Origin: JAZKDW01 sp040387375
Lineage (GTDB): Bacteria > Pseudomonadota > Gammaproteobacteria > Burkholderiales > Burkholderiaceae_D
Direction: 5' to 3'
Length of the DNA: 64,000 nucleotides
Assembly: GCA_040387375.1 (NCBI GenBank)
Contig: JAZKDW010000011.1
Coordinates: 62,001-126,000, forward strand
The notes beneath the pieces are model-generated. The model saw only the letters and a list, made by a program, of their open reading frames with translations, had not been told where the DNA came from and searched no databases. Of the stretch, positions 8,769-18,020 are shown one piece after another. The first letter of the stretch is position 1. Every line of letters begins with the position of its first letter. The translations under genes and the position numbers were made by a program.

Positions 8769-9539
8769 TCATGCTAATTTGCTTTTTTTGCGAAAAACAC
8801 AATCCATTTGGATTAACATCATGTTCTCATCGCCCGCCCTATCGGAGTAATACAGATCGGTTATATTTATTAATCTGAATCCGCACTTGTTCAACAAAGC
8901 AAAGATGTCGAAAATCCCTTGGTTTTCCCATGATTCGTCACGCATCAAAGATATCTCGATAATAATTACATCGACATTATTTGAAATAAAATCAATCCCG
9001 CCTTTCAGGACGTTTAATTCATATCCTTCTACGTCAATTTTTAAAATATCTATCTCGGTGGCGGGCAAACTCGAGGCAAAATCGTCGAGTCGGATCAGCT
9101 GAATTTCTTCCTTGCTAATCTCACGCACGTGGGGATTCAGTACTTGATGAAACATCGCTTGCGGCAAAATAGAATTAGCGCCATGAAATGAAGTTATGTT
9201 TATTTCACCGCGCATATTTTCTTCGGAAAGTGCCAAATTATACAAATGTGTGCGACCGGTATAAGGTGCCAGTTTTTCTTTCAATATGTCAAAAGTGTGT
9301 TTCACGGGCTCAAAACATATAATGTTGCTGCCGGCGTATGTCTGTAACGCGGCATCGGCAACATGGCCTTCATTGGCGCCAACGTCCATAATCCATTTAG
9401 GGTTTACATTTAAAGGTAATGCATCAAATGGATGAATCCTTAATGGTGTTATTGGCTTTGGATTTATTTTTCTGTCAGCAAATCTGACCGCTCTATGAAA
9501 TAGAGGAGGTAAAAAATCCTGAATTCCTATTTTCCACAT
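8769..9539 (-). CDS. FkbM-family methyltransferase
   Basis: A second FkbM-type methyltransferase, about 256 residues. It has WIMDVGANEGHVADAALQTY (SAM loop), IICFEPVKHTFDIL, and IDILKIDVEGYELNVLKGG, the conserved core of the family. The ATG at 9537-9539 overlaps the 3' end of the upstream glycosyltransferase by 13 bases; an in-frame codon 63 bases upstream would lengthen the protein with residues outside the family. It probably methylates a sugar hydroxyl on the glycan. It is only distantly similar to the FkbM protein at 5.9 kb, so it is not a recent duplicate. Confidence 0.84.
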   Translation of the reverse strand: MWKIGIQDFLPPLFHRAVRFADRKINPKPITPLRIHPFDALPLNVNPKWIMDVGANEGHVADAALQTYAGSNIICFEPVKHTFDILKEKLAPYTGRTHLYNLALSEENMRGEINITSFHGANSILPQAMFHQVLNPHVREISKEEIQLIRLDDFASSLPATEIDILKIDVEGYELNVLKGGIDFISNNVDVIIIEISLMRDESWENQGIFDIFALLNKCGFRLINITDLYYSDRAGDENMMLIQMDCVFRKKSKLA

Positions 9540-10513
9540 ATGACCATCCGAATTTTTTTCATTTTTTCCTGCATATTTTGTGATAAGTTGTTCTTTGCAC
9601 ATTGAACCAATTCACGTTTCATATTTCGGTAATGCCTGAGTACCAGCATATCCAACCCATACTCAATCCATTTCAAATGTAATAAACAACTCGCTTCCCA
9701 GCCGCCAAAATATTTCAACGATGCTCTGCTTTGGAGGTACAAATGGTAATGTGATTGCCTATTTTTATACATATCGACACCATGCCTTCGTAACCACATG
9801 TTGGAAAATGTACGAGCTTCGGTTCGCTCAAATAGAGCAACCAGTAATGGCATACACACTTGCGCCAGGGAATAGTCCGTTGGATTTTCCGATGATGGAA
9901 AAAAATCTTTATTTATATTCTCTCTATGTAGAAGCCTGATTCTTGCTGTACCTTTTTTTTTCAGAGCTGAGAACGCCACTGCCAAATGTGGAAATGAAGA
10001 ATTATGAAAATAGAAAGCGTCTTCGATACTGCTTTTAATAGTGTTTACGTTATAAAGACCATCAGAAATCAAGCCCAAACGCCAATCCATTAATTTCTGG
10101 CAGCCATTTTTCCATTCAAGGTCGACCTCATTACATTTCGGCGTTGAATCCACGAAACAATAAAAGTCAACTTCATAATTTATAGCATCTAGAATTGTAG
10201 TGACTGCTCCCTCAGCGACAATATCGTTATCACTTAAGATCCATAAAAATTCCCCGGCCCGAGCGAATACAAAGCCGAGTGCAATGTTTGCATTCGCGCC
10301 TATATTTCCACTGTTTGTTCGAAATTCGATATTTTTGATATGTCTATATTCTTCGGCAAGGTCCTGGAAATTGGCCGAGAGCGAAGAATTATCATTTATA
10401 AGAATTCGAAAATTTTCGGGATAATTCAAAGCTTGTGGCGCTAAGGCTTTTAATTGCGCTCTTATGGCCTGAGGGCGATTATAAGTAGGAATATAAACAA
10501 ATAGCTTTTTCAT
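9527..10513 (-). CDS. Family 2 glycosyltransferase
   Basis: GT2-type enzyme of 328 residues. KLFVYIPTYNRPQAIRAQL and FRILINDNSSLS form the nucleotide-binding fold, NSGNIGANANIALGF is the usual conserved stretch, and FLWILSDNDIV carries the DXD-like metal site as DND. Its ATG overlaps the end of the ABC transporter gene wzt by 4 bases (TTTCATTTA region), so it is likely the first transferase translated after the exporter genes. Substrates are unknown. Confidence 0.82.
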   Translation of the reverse strand: MKKLFVYIPTYNRPQAIRAQLKALAPQALNYPENFRILINDNSSLSANFQDLAEEYRHIKNIEFRTNSGNIGANANIALGFVFARAGEFLWILSDNDIVAEGAVTTILDAINYEVDFYCFVDSTPKCNEVDLEWKNGCQKLMDWRLGLISDGLYNVNTIKSSIEDAFYFHNSSFPHLAVAFSALKKKGTARIRLLHRENINKDFFPSSENPTDYSLAQVCMPLLVALFERTEARTFSNMWLRRHGVDMYKNRQSHYHLYLQSRASLKYFGGWEASCLLHLKWIEYGLDMLVLRHYRNMKRELVQCAKNNLSQNMQEKMKKIRMVICGK

Positions 10514-11826
10514 TTATTCTCGCTATTCGTTGTCCATTTAATGACTGGCGCTAAAATTCCCAATCTATTTTCATGCAAATATGGGTTCAAGTCTGTATCG
10601 CAAAAATATTCAAATTTAATTCTTGTTTCATTATCAGGTGGCAGTATCCAACCAGTATGATGTAGACAACTTAATAGCTCTATTTCGTATGCGTTATTTT
10701 TAAACAAGTGCGTCGGCATAGGAATCGAAAAACGCACTCGTCCAAGGCCCATCTGCTCAAAGTTAAAATCACCTGTATCGTGTATTTCCGTTGCAAATAA
10801 TAAGGTTCGTTCGTTTGAATAGAATGCAATCATGAACATTAACCGCGGATCATTTTGCAAAAGAGTGGCTTCGACAATCACGTTATATTTTTTACTAGCA
10901 AATAATCGTCCTTGAACTACTTCCTGATCTTCGTGTTCGATATGATATTTTTCTATTGACACAATTTCAGAAAAAGGCCGGACCGTGTTTGCTGAAATCC
11001 ATTCCATTTTTGTCGTGATAGCCTCCGAACCTTCGAGATATTTTTGGACAGCTTCCGTAGCAGTACCAGCGTACGACACAGCACCTCGATCTAATAGTAA
11101 ACCGGTGTTACAGATATTTTGTATGGCACTCATATCATGGCTTACGAACAAGACTGTTCTTCCCGAGTTATTTGAAATATCTCTCATTTTCCCAAGACAT
11201 TTTTTTCTGAAATTCAAGTCTCCTACAGCTAGTACTTCATCAACCAGCAAGATTTCCGCCTCCAAATGTGCAGCGACTGAAAATGCTAGTCTGACCGTCA
11301 TGCCCGACGAATATCTTTTAACCGGCGTATCTATAAATTTTTCAATTTCTGAAAATGCAACGATTTCATCGAATTTTTTTGCAATCTCTTTAGTTGTCAT
11401 TCCGAGAATAGCGCCGTTGAGAAAAACGTTTTCTCTTCCGGTAAGTTCCGCATGGAACCCGGTACCTACCTCAAGCAGACTGGCTATTCTGCCTCGAAGC
11501 TTGATTTCCCCGGCTGTTGGCGCAGTTATCCTCGATAATATTTTAAGTAGTGTTGATTTTCCGGCGCCATTTCTTCCTATGACGCCCAGCACCTCGCCTT
11601 GCTTTACCTTGAAAGACACATCATTCAGCGACAAGAATGACTCTTGCGCACTAGGACTTGCCAGCGAATAGCTCGAGGGGGAAAGCACTTTTGAATTAGG
11701 ATCTTCCTTGCCGCGAGCTGTTGCCCACCAGCTCTGCAGGTCGCGATATAGCGTTCCATGCCCTATCGTTCCTAGTCGGTATTCTTTTGTTAAATTGTTA
11801 ACTTCAATTGCAACTTCGGAATTCAT
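10510..11826 (-). CDS. wzt: O-antigen ABC exporter ATP-binding protein with C-terminal carbohydrate-binding domain
   Basis: Nucleotide-binding subunit of the exporter that moves the lipid-linked polysaccharide across the inner membrane. Of 438 residues, the first 260 form the ABC domain: Walker A GRNGAGKST, signature YSSGMTVRLAF, Walker B ILLVDEVLAVGD and switch His in LFVSHD. The remaining 180 or so residues match in position and length the Wzt C-terminal domain that recognises modified chain ends in E. coli O8/O9a-type systems. It is followed upstream (in transcription order) by the permease wzm, 23 bases away. This pairing marks an ABC-dependent, not Wzx/Wzy, export route. Confidence 0.92.
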   Translation of the reverse strand: MNSEVAIEVNNLTKEYRLGTIGHGTLYRDLQSWWATARGKEDPNSKVLSPSSYSLASPSAQESFLSLNDVSFKVKQGEVLGVIGRNGAGKSTLLKILSRITAPTAGEIKLRGRIASLLEVGTGFHAELTGRENVFLNGAILGMTTKEIAKKFDEIVAFSEIEKFIDTPVKRYSSGMTVRLAFSVAAHLEAEILLVDEVLAVGDLNFRKKCLGKMRDISNNSGRTVLFVSHDMSAIQNICNTGLLLDRGAVSYAGTATEAVQKYLEGSEAITTKMEWISANTVRPFSEIVSIEKYHIEHEDQEVVQGRLFASKKYNVIVEATLLQNDPRLMFMIAFYSNERTLLFATEIHDTGDFNFEQMGLGRVRFSIPMPTHLFKNNAYEIELLSCLHHTGWILPPDNETRIKFEYFCDTDLNPYLHENRLGILAPVIKWTTNSENK

Positions 11827-11849
11827 TATTTGCCTTCTTGCAATAAGTG

Positions 11850-12701
11850 CTAAACCGTATCCATAAATGTTTTTTCAGCACGCGAAAACAAAATAATTCC
11901 CACGCACAAAATAGCGGCGGTCATTGTTGCGCTTATAAGAATATGTTCAAAAATTACGCCACCGGAACCCAAATATGCATAACGGAATGTCTCAACGATG
12001 GAGGACATCGGATTCAGGGCCAGTAATCCCCTCCATTTTTCGCCTACTTGTGAGATCGGGTAGACAATAGGGGTGGCATACATCCACAGCTGTATTCCGA
12101 AGCCGATTAAAAATGTCAGATCCCGGTAACGTGTAGTTAAAGATGAAATCACTAATCCTATACCTAGCGCCAAGGCTGCTGTCTGAATTAAAAGCAGCGG
12201 GGTCGCAAGTATCCAGATGTTAGGTTTTATATAGGCGCCGGAAAAATAGAAGTAGGCGATGAATGCAAGCAGTGCCGAAAATTGTATGAAAAATGTTAAC
12301 AGGTTAGTTATGACTATCGAAATTGGAACGGCGAGTCTGGGAAAATAGACCTTACCAAACACCGCAGCATTGTCTGTAAATGTCCTGGCTGATTTGTCCA
12401 TACAATTCGCGAAATACGTCCAGGGCACGATACCCGCCATGTAAAAGAGAAACGGGGGTACTCCATCAGTCGGTATTTTTGCAATATTTCCAAAAATGAT
12501 CGTAAAGACAATTGTTGTGATCAGAGGTTGAATAAAAAACCAGAGTGGGCCGAGAATAGTCTGCTTATAAAAGGAAACAAAATCTCTCCGAACGAACAGA
12601 AGAATAAGGTCTCGCGCTTTCCATAGGCCAATGAGATCAATATCAAACCAAGATGATTTCGGACTGATGATGGTCGTCCATATTTCCGGGTTTTGTTTCA
12701 T
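11850..12701 (-). CDS. wzm: O-antigen ABC exporter permease
   Basis: Membrane subunit of the polysaccharide exporter, about 283 residues with six predicted membrane segments. The N-terminal WFDIDLIGLWKARDL and YKQTILGPLWFFIQP are typical of the ABC-2 permeases of the Wzm/TagG/KpsM group. The ATG at 12699-12701 (MKQNPEIW) aligns with the usual family N-terminus; an upstream TTG at 12743 would add 14 residues. It works with wzt directly downstream. The spacer to the transketolase-like gene upstream is about 100 bases. Confidence 0.92.
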   Translation of the reverse strand: MKQNPEIWTTIISPKSSWFDIDLIGLWKARDLILLFVRRDFVSFYKQTILGPLWFFIQPLITTIVFTIIFGNIAKIPTDGVPPFLFYMAGIVPWTYFANCMDKSARTFTDNAAVFGKVYFPRLAVPISIVITNLLTFFIQFSALLAFIAYFYFSGAYIKPNIWILATPLLLIQTAALALGIGLVISSLTTRYRDLTFLIGFGIQLWMYATPIVYPISQVGEKWRGLLALNPMSSIVETFRYAYLGSGGVIFEHILISATMTAAILCVGIILFSRAEKTFMDTV

Positions 12702-12803
12702 GAATCCTGATTTTTCCAAATAAAATTTAGTGTTCAAATACAACTTTCTGGCTCCTCTGTATATGGAGACAGACAGATTTTTGATAATGAGGTTAAACGA
12801 ATT

Positions 12804-13712
12804 TCAGAGAATTTTTTCAGTTACTCTGCTTATTAACGCTGGCAAATCGATCCCATGCTCCTGTAAGAGATAGTTATAACTTCCGCATTTGGCTGAGAAC
12901 CGATCTTCTATACCGAGACGAATTACTCGCGCTTGCGCAGTCTCACTGACAATTTCAGCAATCAAGCCGCCGACCCCACCTTCAGTCGTATGCTCTTCCA
13001 GAACAAAAATATCCTCAACCTCTTTTGCAATGCCGTAAATCTGTGCCCGATTGATTGGCTTAATCGAAGGAACGCTCCATACTGAAGAATCGTTGAAGTG
13101 ATGTGCTAACGCTATGGCGGTCTGAACCATAGACCCGGTCGCGAAAAATGCGAATCGCCTGCTGGTTCCTTCTTTCACGGATATCAAGTCACCCAGTGGC
13201 ACGTCTGGAACAGTCTCGTGAACCGCCCCCAGATCTGACTTACCCATTCTCAGATAAAGCGGCGCATCAAAACGTAGCGCATGCCTCATGGCGTACTCCA
13301 TCTCGAATGGATCGCAAGGTGAAAGAACGCGAATGCCGGGTATTGCCCGCAGAATTGCGATGTCTTCAGTAGACTGGTGGCTACTGCCGAGGCTGCTATA
13401 AACGACTCCTGCGCCATCGCCTATAAATGTAACGGCGAGTCCTTCATAGCATACGTCAAGCTTTATTTGTTCCAGAACTCTAATTGGCACAAACGCATTC
13501 AAACCATAAACAATAGGCTTGAAACCTGCCTTGGCCAAACCGGCTGCGACACCGACCATGTTCTGCTCTGCGACACCGGCATTAATAAACTGATCGGGCA
13601 GCAATCGGCGAAACTCATCAAACAGTGCATAGCCATGATCGCCGGTCAACATCAGGATTTTGCTGTCGGCCCGCGCGGCATCGACGATAGCCCTGGAAAA
13701 TATGGATCGCAT
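12804..13712 (-). CDS. Transketolase-like protein, C-terminal half (pyrimidine-binding subunit)
   Basis: A 302-residue protein equivalent to the pyrimidine-binding and C-terminal domains of transketolase. It has NAGVAEQNMVGVAAGLAKAG, which contains the Glu that activates thiamine diphosphate, plus GSSHQSTEDIAILR and the regulatory-domain stretch EEHTTEGGVGGL. It begins 3 bases after the N-terminal half ends, so the two are subunits of one split enzyme. Being embedded between an ABC exporter and CDP-deoxysugar genes, it is more likely to build a sugar than to serve the pentose phosphate pathway. A two-carbon transfer to a ketosugar nucleotide is my inference. Confidence 0.85.
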   Translation of the reverse strand: MRSIFSRAIVDAARADSKILMLTGDHGYALFDEFRRLLPDQFINAGVAEQNMVGVAAGLAKAGFKPIVYGLNAFVPIRVLEQIKLDVCYEGLAVTFIGDGAGVVYSSLGSSHQSTEDIAILRAIPGIRVLSPCDPFEMEYAMRHALRFDAPLYLRMGKSDLGAVHETVPDVPLGDLISVKEGTSRRFAFFATGSMVQTAIALAHHFNDSSVWSVPSIKPINRAQIYGIAKEVEDIFVLEEHTTEGGVGGLIAEIVSETAQARVIRLGIEDRFSAKCGSYNYLLQEHGIDLPALISRVTEKIL

Positions 13713-13715
13713 GAT

Positions 13716-14516
13716 TTACCGCTCCAGCTCGGACATTGCTTGCCTGAAGGTGTCTTCTGACAGTCTGGTGTAATGCCAGAGGTTACTTCCTTCCATGAAG
13801 GACACTCCTTTACCTTTGACGGTACGTGCAACAATTGCCTTTGGCACGCCGTTTTTATTTTTTTTCATCCGCGACAACACGTCGTCCAATTCAAGTTCGT
13901 CGTGACCGTTGACACTTGCCGTCTCGAAGCCGAACGCCGCAAATTTGTCCTGAAGATTTCCAAGGTCAAGCACCTCGGCGGTTGTTCCCATCGCCTGGAA
14001 TCCATTTTCGTCGACAATGACAATCAGGTTATCAAGTGCCCGGTGGCTGGCAAACAACATCGCTTCCCACATCGGGCCTTCGTTCATTTCACCATCGCCG
14101 ACCACCACATAGCAGTATTGATCGGTCTTGTTCAGCTTGGCCGCCAGCGCCATGCCCACACCTACGGGCAAGCCGTGACCGAGCGAGCCGGATGTCACTT
14201 CGCAGCCGGTCACGTGGGCATCCGACAGCCCTTTGAGTCTGGAGCCGTCGCTGAAGTAATGTTCGAGGTCACTTTTGGGCAGCCAGCCTTTTTCATGAAG
14301 GCATGCATACTGCGCCATCACGCCATGGCCTTTGCTCAGCACGAGATAATCGCGGTCTACCGCTTTGGGGTCATCATTCGGATAGCGCAAATGGTTCCGG
14401 TACAGGACGGCTAATATTTCCACAATCGAGAACGCACACGCGATGTGCACGGTCGATCCGGCATAAGCCATCTGAACCACTGCTTTTCGCAGTGCGCGAG
14501 GATTAAAGTCAGGCAT
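13716..14516 (-). CDS. Transketolase-like protein, N-terminal half (thiamine diphosphate-binding subunit)
   Basis: A 266-residue protein with the diphosphate-binding domain of transketolase: LSKGHGVMAQYACL, GSLGHGLPVGVGMA and the thiamine diphosphate/Mg motif GDGEMNEG followed by NLIVIVDENGFQ. Split transketolases of this size are common in archaea and in sugar-nucleotide clusters. The gene is 3 bases from the epimerase/dehydratase gene upstream and 3 bases from its partner downstream, indicating one transcription unit. It needs the C-terminal subunit for a complete active site. Confidence 0.87.
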   Translation of the reverse strand: MPDFNPRALRKAVVQMAYAGSTVHIACAFSIVEILAVLYRNHLRYPNDDPKAVDRDYLVLSKGHGVMAQYACLHEKGWLPKSDLEHYFSDGSRLKGLSDAHVTGCEVTSGSLGHGLPVGVGMALAAKLNKTDQYCYVVVGDGEMNEGPMWEAMLFASHRALDNLIVIVDENGFQAMGTTAEVLDLGNLQDKFAAFGFETASVNGHDELELDDVLSRMKKNKNGVPKAIVARTVKGKGVSFMEGSNLWHYTRLSEDTFRQAMSELER

Positions 14517-14519
14517 TTT

Positions 14520-15617
14520 TTATCCGGCCAGGTTGTGATCAGGGGCTTCTCTGTTTTGAATCACCCAATCGATTGTTTTGCGTAGCGCCGATTGCAAATC
14601 GGTATATTCAAGAAGATCCAGCTCGTTTTTTGCCTTGTCATTATTCGGAACGTATCTGTGAGGCGCCGCATCGGGAATCGGTCGTGCGCCAAGCTCCACT
14701 TTGTTTTCACCGAATACCATGTCCGAAACTTTCCCGGCCAGCTCATTGATCGTGATACCCGTATCCGATCCAAGGTTGTAGCTTTGTCCGGTGCGGCCAT
14801 TGGCCAATATGGTCAGCAGCCAGATCGTCATGTCGGCCGCGTACAGATAGGACCGGCAAGCGGTGCCATCACCACTGACCTTGATCGCCTGCCCGTTCAG
14901 ACCATCCCGGATGAAATTGCCGGCGGCGAAGTGGGCATTCAATGGCAGATAGGGGCCTAACAGCGCGAAACACCTTGCAATCCGTGTTTCCAATCCGTGT
15001 TGGTCAGCATGACACTGAACCAGCCACTCCGACACGCGTTTTCCCTGCGCATAGGCGGAACCCGAATCCAGTGTGTCCGGGGCGCCCGGGTAATCCTCCC
15101 GGATGTGTTCGATCGCCGCTGGCTGGCGCCCGTATACTGCGCCTGAACTGGTCAGCAGATACCGGCTGGCCTTGCTGCGTGTTGCGAGCGCAAGCGTTTG
15201 GGTCGTGCCATTCACAATGTCATCGAACACGGCGCGCGCATTCGCGCCCGGTTTTGCGACGTCGGTCGCCGCATGAATGATAATGCCGTACGGCTGGCTG
15301 ATGCCGCTCAAGTCATTCACATTCCCCGCAACCAGATTGACGATCGGATGTCCGGCGAGATGCGGCGCCTTGGCACGAAAGGCTTCAGGCCGGCGGGTGA
15401 GTACGGACAGGCGCAGCGCAAGCCCCAATTGCTGGTTGGCCCAGATAAAGGCTTCCAACAGCCAGCAGCCGATAAACCCGGTGCCCCCTGTAATGAAAAT
15501 ATGCTGGCCTTGCAATACCGGCCAGACATTCGCCGGCGTTTTTGACAGGATGAGCTGCAGATCATCCACGGCAATTCCGGGCTGGTAGGAGGTCGCGGCT
15601 CGCTGCAGAGTGATCAT
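14520..15617 (-). CDS. NAD-dependent epimerase/dehydratase family protein (extended SDR)
   Basis: An extended short-chain dehydrogenase of about 365 residues that presumably reduces or epimerises a CDP-linked ketosugar. The Rossmann motif is IFITGGTGFIGCW after an N-terminal extension of about 35 residues; the catalytic Ser-Tyr-Lys set is visible in LLTSSGAVYG and GSAYAQGKRVSEW. The ATG at 15615-15617 follows the rfbH stop with one base between (TGAGATG). By position, downstream of rfbF, rfbG and rfbH, it corresponds to the 4-ketoreductase step of CDP-3,6-dideoxyhexose pathways (paratose, abequose or a branched sugar). The precise product is unknown. Confidence 0.8.
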   Translation of the reverse strand: MITLQRAATSYQPGIAVDDLQLILSKTPANVWPVLQGQHIFITGGTGFIGCWLLEAFIWANQQLGLALRLSVLTRRPEAFRAKAPHLAGHPIVNLVAGNVNDLSGISQPYGIIIHAATDVAKPGANARAVFDDIVNGTTQTLALATRSKASRYLLTSSGAVYGRQPAAIEHIREDYPGAPDTLDSGSAYAQGKRVSEWLVQCHADQHGLETRIARCFALLGPYLPLNAHFAAGNFIRDGLNGQAIKVSGDGTACRSYLYAADMTIWLLTILANGRTGQSYNLGSDTGITINELAGKVSDMVFGENKVELGARPIPDAAPHRYVPNNDKAKNELDLLEYTDLQSALRKTIDWVIQNREAPDHNLAG

Positions 15618-15618
15618 C

Positions 15619-16935
15619 TCAGTCGAAATTGACACCGAAGAAGGCTTCAATCTTGCCAATCGCGAAATCAAGCATCTCGCGTGACAGGCCAGGATAAACG
15701 CCGATCCAGAATGTATCGTTCATCACGCGGTCAGTATTTGTCAGTTCGCCGGAGACGCGGTAGTTACGTCCAATCATATAAGGTTGACGGGTCAGGTTAC
15801 CGGCAAACAGCAGTCGCGTACCGATCTTGTACTGGTCGAGATAGGTCAGCAAATCAACCCGGTTGACATTCGCTTCCGGCCGCAATGTCATCGGAAAGCC
15901 GAACCACGATGGATCGGAATTGGGCGTGGCTTCCGGCAGGATAAGAAATTCTTCACAGCTCTTGAGACGATCCTTCAGGTACGCGAAGTTGTTCTTGCGG
16001 GCGTCGACAAATCCTTCCAGCCTGTCCATCTGCGCGAGGCCGCAGGCCGCCTGCATGTCGGTTATCTTGAGGTTGTAGCCCAGATGCGAGTAGGTATATT
16101 TATGGTCATAACCTTCAGGCAAATTACCAAGCTTCCAGCAAAAACGCTTGCCACAGGTATTGTCCTTGCCGGGCGGGCAGTAGCAATCGCGGCCCCAGTC
16201 TCGGAATGACTCCGCGATTTGCTTCAATTCGTAATTATTGGTGAAGACCGCACCACCCTCGCCCATGGTGATGTGGTGGGCCGGGTAAAAGCTCATGGTA
16301 CCAATGTCGCCAAAGGTGCCGACCAGCTTGCCGTCGTAGGTGGAACCGAGCGCGTCACAGCAGTCTTCGATCAGCCAGAGATTGTACTTTTTGCACAGCG
16401 CCACGATGACATCAAGGTTGTATGGATTACCCAATGTGTGCGCCAACATGATCGCTTTTGTCTTGCCGGAGATTGCAGCCTCAATTTTGGATGGGTCGAT
16501 ATTGTAGGTGCCAAGCTCGACGTCGACAAATACCGGCACCGCGCCAAATTGCAGGATGGGATTTACAGTGGTGGGGAAACCTGCTGCCACGCCGATCACT
16601 TCATCGCCGGGCTGGATGGCACGTTCGCCAAGTCTGGGCGAGGTGAGCGTGCTAAAGGCGACCAAGTTGGCGGATGAGCCGGAATTAACGGTGATGAGAT
16701 GCTTCACGCCGATGAACTTTGCAAGACGCGCTTCAAACTTGTCGTTGAAGTGCCCCGTGGTGAGCCAGCCGTCGAGCGACGCGTCCACCATCAATTGCAT
16801 TTCTTTCGTACCGATGACCTTGCCCGCCGGCGGGATGACGGTTTTGCCGGGCTCAAATGGAACCGGCTGGCCGGCGATGGCGCCATACTGCGCCACCAGA
16901 TGGATAATCTGTTCCCTGATCTGATCTTTGTTCAT
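15619..16935 (-). CDS. rfbH: CDP-4-keto-6-deoxyglucose 3-dehydrase (E1)
   Basis: PMP and iron-sulfur dependent enzyme that removes the C3 hydroxyl of CDP-4-keto-6-deoxyglucose in 3,6-dideoxyhexose synthesis. The 438-residue length is normal. The active-site lysine of ordinary aminotransferases is replaced by His in SFYPAHHITMGEGG near residue 220, as expected for this family, and the cluster ligands appear in DWGRDCYCPPGKDNTCGKRF. The usual partner reductase (E3, AscD/RfbI type) is not found in this window. It lies between rfbG and the SDR gene in the same operon. Confidence 0.92.
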   Translation of the reverse strand: MNKDQIREQIIHLVAQYGAIAGQPVPFEPGKTVIPPAGKVIGTKEMQLMVDASLDGWLTTGHFNDKFEARLAKFIGVKHLITVNSGSSANLVAFSTLTSPRLGERAIQPGDEVIGVAAGFPTTVNPILQFGAVPVFVDVELGTYNIDPSKIEAAISGKTKAIMLAHTLGNPYNLDVIVALCKKYNLWLIEDCCDALGSTYDGKLVGTFGDIGTMSFYPAHHITMGEGGAVFTNNYELKQIAESFRDWGRDCYCPPGKDNTCGKRFCWKLGNLPEGYDHKYTYSHLGYNLKITDMQAACGLAQMDRLEGFVDARKNNFAYLKDRLKSCEEFLILPEATPNSDPSWFGFPMTLRPEANVNRVDLLTYLDQYKIGTRLLFAGNLTRQPYMIGRNYRVSGELTNTDRVMNDTFWIGVYPGLSREMLDFAIGKIEAFFGVNFD

Positions 16936-16950
16936 GTGTCGTGCCTTGCT

Positions 16951-18018
16951 TTAAGTATTTTGATAGGTACTGATCTGAGCGAGCGTCAGATCCCGCATGT
17001 CCGCGCGCCGTTCATATGCTTTATGCCATTCGACGATTTTTTCAATCGCCTGGCCGATATCCCAGCGCGGCTGCCAGTCCAGACGAGCGCGCGCCTTGGA
17101 ACAATCCAGTTTCAGATACGTTGCTTCATGCGGTTGCGGCTGGCCGTCCAGCGACCAGGCCGCCTTTTCACCCCACAATTTTGTCATGTGCCCGACGATC
17201 CAGCGCACAGGCCTGGCATCGGCATCATAGGGACCAAAGTTCCACCCTTCAGCATGATCCGGCCCGTCGGCATATAACTTCTCGGCCAGTGTCAGGTAGC
17301 CACTCAGAGGTTCGAGCACATGCTGCCATGGCCTGACCGCATCCGGATTGCGGATCAGAACCGCGTGGCCGCATTCGATCGCCCGCATCATATCTGGTAT
17401 CAGCCGATCCAGTGCCCAGTCACCGCCGCCGATGACATTGCCGGCACGCGCACTTGCAATCGCCACACCGTGTTCCGCATGCTTCTGCGGATTGAAGTAG
17501 GAATTCCGATAGGCGGCGGTTACCAGTTCGGCACAGCCCTTGCTATTGCTGTAAGGGTCAAAGCCTCCCATAGGCTCGTCTTCCCGATATCCCCACGGCC
17601 ATTCCTTGTTCTCGTAGCACTTGTCGCTGGTGACGTTAATCACGGCGCGCACACCGGCAGTGGCACGGACGGCTTCGAGTACATGTACTGAACCCATTAC
17701 ATTGGTGGCGTAGGTTTCCACCGGATTGTCATACGAGTAGCGCACCAGTGCCTGGGCCGCCATATGGATGACGATCTCGGGGCGGGCTTCCGCCATCGCA
17801 CGCTTGAGATTGGGGCCATCGCAGACATTGCCGATTACAGAACACATGCGGCTGCCAACTGCCGCGACATCAAACAGACTGGGTTGCGTGTGCGGCTGCA
17901 ATGCGTAACCGGTCACATCAGCACCGAGTTGCTGCAGCCACAGACTAAGCCAGCTTCCCTTGAAGCCGGTGTGCCCGGTCAGGAAGACGCGCTTGCCTTG
18001 CCAGAATTGCGGATTCAT
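16951..18018 (-). CDS. rfbG: CDP-glucose 4,6-dehydratase
   Basis: Converts CDP-glucose to CDP-4-keto-6-deoxyglucose, the second step of the CDP-deoxysugar branch. About 355 residues; NAD-binding VFLTGHTGFKGSWL is the characteristic form for this enzyme, VTSDKCYENKEW and the YSNSKGCAE catalytic Tyr-x3-Lys follow. The ATG at 18016-18018 lies 2 bases after the rfbF stop (TAACGATG); a longer frame upstream would run into rfbF. Operon order rfbF, rfbG, rfbH matches Salmonella and Yersinia 3,6-dideoxyhexose clusters. Confidence 0.93.
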   Translation of the reverse strand: MNPQFWQGKRVFLTGHTGFKGSWLSLWLQQLGADVTGYALQPHTQPSLFDVAAVGSRMCSVIGNVCDGPNLKRAMAEARPEIVIHMAAQALVRYSYDNPVETYATNVMGSVHVLEAVRATAGVRAVINVTSDKCYENKEWPWGYREDEPMGGFDPYSNSKGCAELVTAAYRNSYFNPQKHAEHGVAIASARAGNVIGGGDWALDRLIPDMMRAIECGHAVLIRNPDAVRPWQHVLEPLSGYLTLAEKLYADGPDHAEGWNFGPYDADARPVRWIVGHMTKLWGEKAAWSLDGQPQPHEATYLKLDCSKARARLDWQPRWDIGQAIEKIVEWHKAYERRADMRDLTLAQISTYQNT

Positions 18019-18020
18019 CG

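Noticed and set aside
12804..14516. DXP synthase or pyruvate dehydrogenase E1 pair
   Set aside because: Sizes and motifs (GDGEMNEG, NAGVAEQNMVG) match split transketolase better, and the domain order is separate N and C halves of transketolase.
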